From an uncultured Dehalococcoidia bacterium (GTDB taxonomy: Bacteria > Chloroflexota > Dehalococcoidia > Lucifugimonadales > CATQGZ01), in contig OY282365.1 in the NCBI GenBank assembly GCA_958295685.1, forward strand, positions 868,001-932,000: 64,000 bases of DNA, read 5' to 3'. Position 1 is the first letter of the stretch, and each line of letters opens with the position of its first letter. Both the position numbers and the translations under genes were made by a program. This document shows, piece by piece, positions 18,819-26,073 of this stretch. Under the pieces are notes generated by a model. It saw nothing but the letters and a program-made list of their open reading frames with translations. It was not told where the DNA came from and did no database searches.

Positions 18819-19994
18819 GTGAACCGCAAGAGCATTCAAGACTACATAGCGCGTCAGCAGGACAGATACGTCGCGGCCAACCGGAGTGAGAAGGGCAGGA
18901 TACTGGACGAGGTGGTGATAGTGACGGGCTGCCACAGGAAGTCGGCCGTACGGCTGCTCACAGGCCGCAGCCGACCAACCAGAGGTGGACGGGTGGGCAG
19001 GCCTGTGGAATACGACTCGAGGGTGGCAGATGCCGCGCTGGTGGTTCATGAGGCCGCTGGCAGGATAGGGGCCAGACGGCTGCACCCATTCGTGAGTGAA
19101 CTGACCGCACGACTGGTCGCCCTCGGCGAACTGACCCTGGAGCCCGACACCCAGAGGCTGCTCGTAAGCGCCAGCCCTGCAACCCTGGAGCGTATGCTGG
19201 CCGGCGCCCAACTCCCTGTGAGAAGGAAGTCGAGGAGCCTGACCAAGCCCGGAACGATGCTCCGCAACCGCATCCAGGTGCGCACCTTCAGCGACTGGAA
19301 CGACGCCAGGCCAGGCTTTGTCGAGGTGGACACGGTCGCCCACTGCGGCCCCACCACAAAGGGCTTCCACCTGTGGACCGTGACCGCCGTGGACGTGTCC
19401 ACGGGATGGATGGAGATGGATGTCGTCTGGGGCAAGACCCAGACCCGGGTCGCAGCCGCCATACGGAGGATGCACAGAAGGCTTCCCGTACCACTCCTTG
19501 GCCTCGACACCGACAACGGCTCAGAGTTCATCAACAAGGGCCTGTTGGCATACTGTGAGCACAACGGCATCACCTTCACCAGGAGCAGGCCCTATCGTAA
19601 GAACGACAGCGCCCACGTGGAGCAGAAGAACGGAGCCGTCGTTCGCAGGCTCACAGGACACGCCCGATACTCCTCTGCGCGGGCCTTCAGCAAGCTCAAG
19701 GAGGTCTACTCCCTGGCCACACTCCACACCAACTTCTTCCAGCCGGTCCGAAAGCTGACAGCGAAGGAACGGCATGGCGCCCGCTTGGTGCGTTACCACG
19801 ACCATGCCATGACTCCATACCATCGCATGCTCGAGAGCGGGGCCCTGGTGGGGGCGCCCAGAGCCATCCATGAGAAGCTCTACCGCTCGCTCAACCCCCT
19901 CTGGCTGAGCCGCCGGATCGATGCCGAAATCGACATGCTGATAGACCTGGCATGGCGCCAGGGTGACCCTCTATCATGGTCACCCTCTCGGTAA
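18819..19994 (+). CDS. DDE transposase of the IS
   Basis: A 391-residue integrase-fold transposase. The N-terminal helix-turn-helix part contains VIVTGCHRKSAVRLLTG. The DDE triad is visible in FVEVDTVAHCG, LGLDTDNGSEFIN and DSAHVEQKN. This arrangement and the conserved HRKSA motif are typical of the ISNCY-like integrase group. The GTG start follows an AGGGAGG site. The gene looks intact and fills the element, with its stop about 50 bases from the right end, so the IS may still be active. Confidence 0.85.
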   Translation: MNRKSIQDYIARQQDRYVAANRSEKGRILDEVVIVTGCHRKSAVRLLTGRSRPTRGGRVGRPVEYDSRVADAALVVHEAAGRIGARRLHPFVSELTARLVALGELTLEPDTQRLLVSASPATLERMLAGAQLPVRRKSRSLTKPGTMLRNRIQVRTFSDWNDARPGFVEVDTVAHCGPTTKGFHLWTVTAVDVSTGWMEMDVVWGKTQTRVAAAIRRMHRRLPVPLLGLDTDNGSEFINKGLLAYCEHNGITFTRSRPYRKNDSAHVEQKNGAVVRRLTGHARYSSARAFSKLKEVYSLATLHTNFFQPVRKLTAKERHGARLVRYHDHAMTPYHRMLESGALVGAPRAIHEKLYRSLNPLWLSRRIDAEIDMLIDLAWRQGDPLSWSPSR

Positions 19995-20016
19995 CCACAA
20001 TTTTGAGGATCATTCC

Positions 20017-20045
20017 CTCCTTCGGTAACCATAATTATGATGTCA
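20017..20045 (-). repeat. Right outer terminal inverted repeat of the IS
   Basis: Begins CTCCTTCGGTAACC and is the inverted partner of 18739-18767. A second, inner copy lies at 19985-20012. Confidence 0.75.
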
Positions 20046-20054
20046 TGCGCCCCC

Positions 20055-20084
20055 TTGACATCCACCGAACCGCTGTGCTAGAGT
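20055..20084 (+). promoter_or_regulatory. Promoter of leader element 1
   Basis: Consensus -35 TTGACA, an 18-base spacer and a TGTGCTAGAGT extended -10. The same promoter, with TTGACG and a 17-base spacer, occurs at 47352 and 51275; a TTGACA/TACGAT version lies upstream of hsdR on the minus strand. It would drive the helicase gene. Confidence 0.7.
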
Positions 20085-20090
20085 TTCCCC

Positions 20091-20162
20091 ATGACACAGC
20101 CGCCTCTCTCCACAAACCGCCCGCAAGACTCCTGCATCGCCTGTCGCATAAGTGTCGCATAA
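20091..20162 (+). CDS. Short leader ORF of element 1 (23 codons)
   Basis: Starts ATGACACAGCC about 7 bases after the predicted transcription start, so it is close to leaderless, and ends within the second heptamer of the tandem array. The first six residues, MTQPPL, are shared with the leader ORF at 47387, and MTQP with the one at 51310. Whether it is translated is unknown. Confidence 0.35.
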   Translation: MTQPPLSTNRPQDSCIACRISVA

Positions 20163-20304
20163 GTGTCGCAAAGTGTCGCATAAGTGTCGCATAGGTGTCG
20201 CATAGGTGTCGCATGAGTGTCGCAAAGTGTCGGCCAAAATTCGGCCCTCCCAGCTACGAAATGGCCGCGAAACACCCGCAAATGCGACACTTTCGCAAAA
20301 AATT
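20142..20304 (+). repeat. Leader element 1: tandem TGTCGCA heptamers, core and inverted partner
   Basis: Eight TGTCGCA copies start at 20142, 20153, 20164, 20174, 20185, 20196, 20207 and 20218, i.e. every 10-11 bases, followed by TGTCGGC. Then comes the core CCCTCCCAGCTACGAAATG at 20245-20263 and the inverted partner TGCGACA at 20283-20289. Two further copies of the same architecture with different heptamers lie upstream of hsdR and relA. The spacing is one helical turn, and the inverted partner could pair with any of the tandem copies. Function unknown. Confidence 0.75.
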
Positions 20305-20363
20305 CCCCGCCGCCGCCGATCACTGACCACCGACCACCGACCACTGCCCCCAGAGGCCGAACA

Positions 20364-23300
20364 CTGAACATCCTCCACGCATCGACCGACCCGACGCTGC
20401 TGGCGCGGCTGAAGGACATGCTCGGCAGCTCGGCGCGCGCCGACATAGCCGTCGGCTACTTCTTCATCAGCGGCTTCGAAGCCGTGGCCGACGACCTGGC
20501 GCGCCTAGACAAGGTCCGCATCCTCGTCGGGCGCGCCGACCGGCGCGTCCTGGAAGAGGTCGCCCTCGGACTCCAGCAGACCCACGCGCTGAGGGCGCGG
20601 CTGGACGCCGACGCGCTGGTGCGGCGCAGCGAGCGCCGCACCGTCGCACAGCAGGCCGTGGCCCGCATCGCGGAGGGCGTCTCCGTGCTGCCGCAGGAGC
20701 GCAGCGCCGAAGAGGCCGTGGCCAGGCTGCGGGACATGGTGGCCGCGGGCACGGTGGAGGTTCGGGCGTACCTCCGAAGCCCCCTGCACGCCAAGGCGTA
20801 CCTGTGCTGGTACGCCAACCACGCAGAGCCGGGCGCGGCGGTCGTCGGCTCCTCCAACCTCACCCTCGCAGGCTTCACCGGCAACACCGAACTCAACGTC
20901 CGCGTCACCGGAGACGCCGAGATGTCCGCGCTGCGCAACTGGTTCGACGGGCTGTGGGAAGACTCGGAAGACGTCGGCGGCGCGCTGGTGACCGAACTGG
21001 ATCGGTCGTGGGCCCTGGCGAACACCCCGCCCTACCACGTCTATCTGAAGGCCCTCTACGAACTCTACTACACGGACTTCGGCGGACAGCTGCCCGTGGA
21101 AGCCCGCGGCGAAGAGCTGGCCAACTTCCAACTGGACGCCGTCAGCCGCGGCCTGTCCATGATCGAAGCCCATGGAGGCTGCTACGTCGGCGACGTGGTG
21201 GGCCTCGGCAAGACCTTCGTCGGCGCCGAGCTCCTGCGCCAACTGCGCGTGAGCTACCCGAACGACGGCCCGCCCCTCATCCTCTGCCCCGCGCGGCTGA
21301 AACCGATGTGGCAGCTGTTCAACGAACGGTTCGGCCTCGGCGCCGAGGTCGTGTCGCACAGCGTGATCGCCCCGCCGCCGGGGGACGAGTTCGACGAAGA
21401 GCTGGGGCGCTACGTGGACGTCGAGCCGTCCGGGCACGGTGTCGTCCTAGCGAATGCGTACCCCGGCCGAGGGCCGGTGCTGGTCGATGAAGCGCACAAC
21501 TTCCGCAACGTGAACCGACGCTCCAGGGGCCTGACGCACTACCTGGAATCGGGAGACCACAAGGTGGCGCTGCTGAGCGCCACCCCCCAGAACATGGGGC
21601 CGATGGACGTATACCGCCAACTCAGGCTGTTCCTGGACGACACGGAGCACGGGCTGAACATTGAGCCGGTCAGCCTGGAGGCCTACTTCGGCAATGCCCA
21701 GAAGTGGCTGAAGTACCGCGCCGACTACGAGAACTACGAGGCCGAATTCGGCGCGTGGCAGGGCGGAGGCTCCGCCGGAACGCCGCCCCTGCCTCCGAAC
21801 AGGCCGAGTGTGCCCAGAGCCGAGATAGACCAGGTGCTGTCGTCGGTCTTCATACGGCGGCGGCGCAAGGACGTCCGCGACCTGTACGGCGGCACGGCAA
21901 TGGTCGGCGGCAAGCCGGTGCGCTTCCCCGACCCCGTTCTGGACAACGTGGAGTACCGGCTGGACAAGGTGTACGCAAAGGCGGGCTCCCTGGAAGAACT
22001 GCAGGGCCTGCTCCGCAAGCACACGGCGGCAAGATACCGCGCCACCGAGTACGTCAGGCCGGAGGCCGGCGGGAAGCCGGAGTACCGCGACCTGTTTCGG
22101 GCGCGGGACCGCATAGCCGGGTTGATGGGCGTGCTGCTGCTCAAGCGGCTGGAGTCGAGCATCGAGGCGTTCCGCTCGACGCTTCAGTCCCTGATCACCA
22201 GCAACCGCAACTTCCGAGAGGCGCTCGTGTCCGGCCGCGTCCCCATCGGCAGCACGGCGGCCAGGATGCTGTCCGGCCAGTCGTTCGACGTGGACGACCT
22301 TCTGGAAGTACTGACGCAGGAAGAGCTGCGCCGCCAACAGCCGGGCGGCGGACGCGGCAGGCTGGTCCACGACGCCGCCGACTTCGAGGCCGACAGGTGG
22401 ATCGAAGACCTGGACTCGGACTCCGACCTGCTGTCCGACGTCCTGAACAGGGTCAGGCACATCTCGCCGAAGGACGACGACAAGCTCCGCGCCCTGCGGC
22501 GGTTCCTGAACCGCCCCGACGTGCGGGCCGGCAAGGTGCTGATATTCTCCGAGGCCGAAACCACCGTCGAGTATCTGCACCGCGAACTGAACCACCCCGA
22601 GACCGCCATGCTGACCGGCAGCGCGAGCGCAGCCGCCGAGAATATCATCAAGCGCTTCTCCCCAACGTGGAACCTGACGCCGCGCGAACCGCTCCCCGGC
22701 CCGGAGATCCGAGTGCTCCTGGCTACGGACGTGGTGTCCGAGGGGCAGAACCTCCAGGACTGCGCGCGGGTGCTGAACTACGACCTGCACTGGAACCCGG
22801 TCCGGCTGATCCAGCGGTTCGGGCGCGTCGACCGCATCGGCACGGAACACGCGGTGATCCACCTCCACAACATGTGGCCGGACGTGGAGGTGGACGCGAA
22901 ACTGTCGCTGACGAACCGGCTCCACAACCGCATCCAGTCGTTCCACGACCTGATAGGGCTGGACAGCAAACTGCTGTCCCACGCCGAACGGCTGAACGCC
23001 GACGCCATGTACCGCATCTACGAAGGCAAGGCCCTGCCCGACGTCGACGACGGCCTGGACGAGGTGGCCGCGAATCAGCGGGCAATAACGCTGCTTCAGC
23101 GCATCCAGGACGACGACCCCGATCTGTGGCGGACGATCACAAACCTGCCGGACGGCATACGGTCCGCGCTTCAGGTCTGCAAGGGACGGTCTCAGGCGTC
23201 CGAGGCACGGTCTCAGGCGTCCGAGGCACGGTCTCAGGCGGCCGAGGCGCGGTCTCAGGCATCCGAGGCGCAGTCTCAGGCATCCGAGGCGCAGTCTCAG

Positions 23301-24254
23301 GCATCCGAGGCGCAGTCTCAGGCATCCGAGGCGCGGTCTCAGGCGGCCGAAGGGCAGTCTCAGGCGGCCGAGGCGCGGTCTCAGGTGTCCGAGGGGCGAC
23401 CTCAGGCGGCCGAGGAGCGGTCTCAGGCGGCCGTGGGGCGACCTCAGGCGGCCGAGGAGCGGTCTCAGGCGGCCGTGGGGCGACCTCAGGCGGCCGTGGA
23501 GCGGTCTCAGGCGGCCGAGGGACGGTCTCAGGCGGCCGAGGGACGGTCTCAGGCGGCCGAGGGACGGTCTCAGGCGGCCGAGGGACGGTCTCAGGCGGCC
23601 GTGGGACGGTCTCAGGCGGCCGTGGGGCATGGCGCGCCGCCGCCGGACGGGTCGCAGGCGCCGCTCATGTCCCCGGCCGCGCTCGCCTCCATACCCTCGC
23701 CGTTCGACGACCCGCGGCAGGGCGAAACGGTGGTCCTCGTGAGCGCAGGCGGCGTCCGGAACTGCTACGCCGTGGACGGCAGCCTGCAGCCGCGCGCCAT
23801 CAGCCCCGGTCAGTTCATAGCCGCGGCCGACTGCGGCCCCGACACCCCCGCCGAGCCGCTGCCCGCAGACACGAACGAGCGCGTGATGGCGGCGTTCGAT
23901 GCGTTCAGAGCGGACTTCGGGAGGCGGCTGGGAAGGGCCGGAAGGCCGCGGGACAGCCGCGCGCGGCGGTACGTCTCGAAGCGCCTCGGCATCGCCATGC
24001 GCGCCGCGGCCGGAGACGGCGCGCGCCGCCGCCGGATCGAGACGCTCAGACGCATCTTCCTCGGCGACGTCCCCCCGCACGTCGAGAGCGCCCTGCTCGA
24101 AATCAGAAACCTGCGTCTGGAAGGCTCCGTGCTGCTCACACGCCTGGAAGCCCTCCGCGAACGCCACCGCCTCAACCCCCCCGACGACTCCGACCGGCCC
24201 CGGACGGAAGAGCCGCAAATAATCCGCATCGTCTGCTCAGACGGCCTAGTGTAA
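20364..24254 (+). CDS. Phospholipase-D-like / SNF2-type helicase with internal heptad minisatellite
   Basis: About 1296 residues. The N-terminal 170 form a PLD-like nuclease domain (DIAVGYFFISGF, then HAKAYLCWY and VVGSSNLTLAG, an HKD-type site). The helicase core follows: GDVVGLGKTFVG near residue 274, VLVDEAHNF near 371, LLSATPQN near 402, LLATDVVSEGQNL near 784 and QRFGRVDRIG near 815. This is the layout of SNF2-type restriction or DISARM-like helicases. A 21-unit Arg-Ser-Gln-Ala-rich heptad array interrupts the region after the helicase core. The start is uncertain: I choose CTG at 20364 (AGAGG seven bases upstream, and a vestigial copy with ATG here). ATG at 20418 would cut conserved residues, and GTG at 20217 would translate the leader repeats. 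Confidence 0.8.
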   Translation: MNILHASTDPTLLARLKDMLGSSARADIAVGYFFISGFEAVADDLARLDKVRILVGRADRRVLEEVALGLQQTHALRARLDADALVRRSERRTVAQQAVARIAEGVSVLPQERSAEEAVARLRDMVAAGTVEVRAYLRSPLHAKAYLCWYANHAEPGAAVVGSSNLTLAGFTGNTELNVRVTGDAEMSALRNWFDGLWEDSEDVGGALVTELDRSWALANTPPYHVYLKALYELYYTDFGGQLPVEARGEELANFQLDAVSRGLSMIEAHGGCYVGDVVGLGKTFVGAELLRQLRVSYPNDGPPLILCPARLKPMWQLFNERFGLGAEVVSHSVIAPPPGDEFDEELGRYVDVEPSGHGVVLANAYPGRGPVLVDEAHNFRNVNRRSRGLTHYLESGDHKVALLSATPQNMGPMDVYRQLRLFLDDTEHGLNIEPVSLEAYFGNAQKWLKYRADYENYEAEFGAWQGGGSAGTPPLPPNRPSVPRAEIDQVLSSVFIRRRRKDVRDLYGGTAMVGGKPVRFPDPVLDNVEYRLDKVYAKAGSLEELQGLLRKHTAARYRATEYVRPEAGGKPEYRDLFRARDRIAGLMGVLLLKRLESSIEAFRSTLQSLITSNRNFREALVSGRVPIGSTAARMLSGQSFDVDDLLEVLTQEELRRQQPGGGRGRLVHDAADFEADRWIEDLDSDSDLLSDVLNRVRHISPKDDDKLRALRRFLNRPDVRAGKVLIFSEAETTVEYLHRELNHPETAMLTGSASAAAENIIKRFSPTWNLTPREPLPGPEIRVLLATDVVSEGQNLQDCARVLNYDLHWNPVRLIQRFGRVDRIGTEHAVIHLHNMWPDVEVDAKLSLTNRLHNRIQSFHDLIGLDSKLLSHAERLNADAMYRIYEGKALPDVDDGLDEVAANQRAITLLQRIQDDDPDLWRTITNLPDGIRSALQVCKGRSQASEARSQASEARSQAAEARSQASEAQSQASEAQSQASEAQSQASEARSQAAEGQSQAAEARSQVSEGRPQAAEERSQAAVGRPQAAEERSQAAVGRPQAAVERSQAAEGRSQAAEGRSQAAEGRSQAAEGRSQAAVGRSQAAVGHGAPPPDGSQAPLMSPAALASIPSPFDDPRQGETVVLVSAGGVRNCYAVDGSLQPRAISPGQFIAAADCGPDTPAEPLPADTNERVMAAFDAFRADFGRRLGRAGRPRDSRARRYVSKRLGIAMRAAAGDGARRRRIETLRRIFLGDVPPHVESALLEIRNLRLEGSVLLTRLEALRERHRLNPPDDSDRPRTEEPQIIRIVCSDGLV
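23187..23627 (+). repeat. 21-bp minisatellite, 21 units, inside the helicase gene
   Basis: Codes for 21 heptapeptides of the type RSQAAEG or RSQASEA, all in frame, between the helicase core and the C-terminal domain. Runs of identical units (three QSQASEA, four RSQAAEG) and alternating RPQAAEE/RSQAAVG units point to recent slippage or unequal exchange. The array lacks stop codons in several frames, which creates long spurious ORFs on both strands. Confidence 0.9.
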
Positions 24255-24316
24255 GGGGCGCATCCAACGAACATGCCCCCTGCGCGGTCGGCCCACTCAA
24301 CGACGGCGCAGTCCAC

Positions 24317-24333
24317 GGAGTAGTAACTACTCC
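24317..24333 (+). terminator. Palindrome downstream of the helicase gene
   Basis: GGAGTAGTAACTACTCC is a perfect palindrome 62 bases after the helicase stop. There is no T tract, so intrinsic termination is only possible, not demonstrated. Confidence 0.35.
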
Positions 24334-24369
24334 GACTCCGTGATATCCGAAAGAGGGAGTCCAGAAGGG

Positions 24370-24970
24370 TTCCCCCCCTCTGGCAGGGGGTCTGGGGGCT
24401 CTGCCCCCAGTTTCCAAATGGGCGGGCGGGTGGGAAAACCGGCCCTTACCAGGAGCACCGTAGGGCCGGTTCCCCCCTCTGGCAGGGGGTCTGGGAGCTC
24501 TGCCCCCAGTCTCCAAATGGGCGGGCGGGTGGGAAAAACAGCCCTTACCCAGAGCACGGTTCCCCCCCTCTGGCAGGGGGTCTGAGGAGCACTCTCCACT
24601 CTCCACTCCCCACTGACCACTGACCACTCGCCACTCGCCACTGTTCTCCCGGGGGCTTTGCCCCCAGTCTCCAAATGGGCGGGCGGGTGGGAAAAACAGA
24701 CCTTACCAGGAGCACCGTAGGGCCGGTTCCCCTCTCTGGCAGGGGGTCTGGGGGCTCTGCCCCCAGTCTCCAAATGGGCGGGCGGGTGGGAAAAACAGAC
24801 CTTACCAGGAGCACCGTAGGGCCGGTTCCCCCCTCTGGCAGGGGGTCTGGGGGCTCTGCCCCCAGTCTCCAAATGGGCGGGCGGGTGGGAAAAACAGACC
24901 TTACCAGGAGCACTGTAGGGCCGGGTCCCCCCTCTGGCAGGGGGTCTGGGGGCTCTGCCCCCACTCTCCA
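24370..24970 (+). repeat. Hairpin plus G-quadruplex repeat array (6 units, about 100 bp each)
   Basis: Each unit has CTCTGGCAGGGGGTCTG, the hairpin CTGGGGGCTCTGCCCCCAG, a TTTCCAAAT linker and GGGCGGGCGGGTGGG. The last is a textbook four-run G-quadruplex with one-base loops (24420, 24519, 24677, 24776, 24875). The first spacer also contains AACCGGCCCT...AGGGCCGGTT, a further perfect stem. Unit 3 is interrupted by CCACTGACCACTCGCCACT-type heptad repeats, and unit 6 is cut off. The same family occurs at 51.4-52.0 kb, as a half unit at 47277-47310 and inverted at 27340-27390. There is no gene in this stretch. Confidence 0.85.
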
Positions 24971-24974
24971 AAAC

Positions 24975-25718
24975 GTGGCGGAGCGCTCCAGTGGGTCATG
25001 CGCCTTTGGCGACGACTCAATAACCCTGAGCGTCAGCCCCGCCAGCATCCGGGAGGACGATGGGAAGACGACGGTGACGGTGACGGCCGTTCGGAACGGC
25101 CTGCCGTCACCGCATGACACACCCCTGGGCTTATGGGACTACGGAGTCGCTGGCTCCGACGGCGTGATTCCAAGGGGCAGTGCGGTGAGAGTCACAGACT
25201 ACGCCGTAGAGGTGGACCTTCCTGAAGGATTAGGGGATTTGTTCGACGCAGTCGGAGGGGTCATCATACCGGCTGACAGCACGACGGCCACGACCACGCT
25301 GGACATCACCCCGGTGGCCGACACCGCCATCGAATCGGAGGAGACAATACGGCTGTATGTACATAGGCGCAGTGATACGACAGTACCCACCATCAGACTG
25401 ATTGACGCCAACACGGCGTCCGCCACGCCTACCCCCACGCCTACGCCTACCCCCACGCCCACGCCTACCCCTACCCCTACCCCCACGCCTACCCCCACGC
25501 CTACTCCCACGCCTACCCCTACCCCTACCGCCACACCATCTCCCACTGCGTCTACTCCTGCACCCACACCCACATCCACACCCGTGTTATCATCCGAGCC
25601 CGAGCCGACCGGCTTCTCCCCATTGCTCTTTGCGCTGTTAGGATTGGCGGGGGTATCAGTGCTGACGGTTGGAGCAGCCTTTGCGTGGGGAGGATGGCTC
25701 GGAAGGTCGCCAAGATGA
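24975..25718 (+). pseudogene. C-terminal remnant of a Calx-beta-type surface protein
   Basis: From a GTG just after the repeat array the frame encodes one Calx-beta-like domain (SITLSVSPASIREDDGKTTV to TIRLYVHRRSD), a Thr-Pro repeat tract of about 40 residues, and a C-terminal membrane segment (FALLGLAGVSVLTVGAAFAW) ending in basic residues, a wall- or membrane-anchoring tail. No signal peptide or ribosome-binding site is visible, and the frame runs upstream through the repeat array. The 5' part was therefore probably lost to, or displaced by, the array. The tail overlaps the next fragment by 34 bases. Confidence 0.6.
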
Positions 25719-26062
25719 CTGCACAGGATTGTCCGTACAGCGATGACGACGTTCGCTTCAACACCTGCCAGCCGAAACCTGTAGATGAGGATCCTGACAC
25801 GGGATTCAGTAACTACAGTCTAATCGTGCATGAGGCTGGGCATGCCTTGGGCCTGTCAGGGTTTTCCATCCTCGATGTATGGCAGAAGAGACAACGGTAT
25901 GAGATGGCACATCCGACCATTCCGGACGTAGTGCTCAACTACGACTATGAAGTGCCAGCCAATTTTGACAACAATGGAGACCGGAGAGAGGAGGCTGACT
26001 GCTCACCCCACCCGTTCGACATAATGGCGATATACGCCCTCTACCAAACGGTTGATCGATGA
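25685..26062 (+). pseudogene. C-terminal fragment of a zinc metalloprotease
   Basis: Encodes 125 residues with the zinc motif HEAGHALGLSG and a possible third ligand in MAHP 25 residues later. The expected Met-turn reads VVLNYDYE, with leucine for methionine. Chloroflexota surface metalloproteases of this type are several hundred residues longer and carry a signal peptide; neither is present here. It partly overlaps the surface-protein remnant, so the two may be pieces of one rearranged locus. Confidence 0.5.
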
Positions 26063-26073
26063 GGATGGGTATT

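Larger units (their letters stand above)
18739..20045 (+). mobile_element. Insertion sequence with doubled terminal inverted repeats (ISNCY-like)
   Basis: About 1.3 kb. The outer ends are imperfect inverted repeats of about 29 bases: TGACCTCAAAAT followed by GGTTACCGAAGGAG on the left, and the complement of a TGACATCATAATT...GGTTACCGAAGGAG sequence on the right. A second, inner repeat of the same family lies about 35 bases inside each end (18774-18802 and 19985-20012). It carries a single transposase gene. No obvious target-site duplication is seen; the left flank is a run of C residues. The right end abuts the promoter of the leader element at 20055. Confidence 0.8.

Noticed and set aside
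20217..20363. GTG start at 20217 for the helicase
   Set aside because: It would translate the last heptamer, core and spacer of the leader element, giving low-complexity residues with no similarity to the family.
21447..24343. Very long alternative ORFs on both strands across the helicase gene
   Set aside because: They arise from GC bias and the stop-free 21-bp minisatellite; only the chosen frame has helicase motifs.
24370..24970. CRISPR array
   Set aside because: Regular repeats with spacers, but the spacers are themselves nearly identical, the units form hairpins and G-quadruplexes, and no cas genes are near.
24675..24974. N-terminal extension of the surface-protein ORF through the repeat array
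   Set aside because: The translation is simply the repeat unit read in frame (GGRVGKTDLTRSTVGPVPP-like units), so it is not a protein domain.
25420..25560. Short CRISPR-like or microsatellite locus
   Set aside because: The CCTACCCCCACG-type tandem codes for the Thr-Pro linker of a surface protein in frame.
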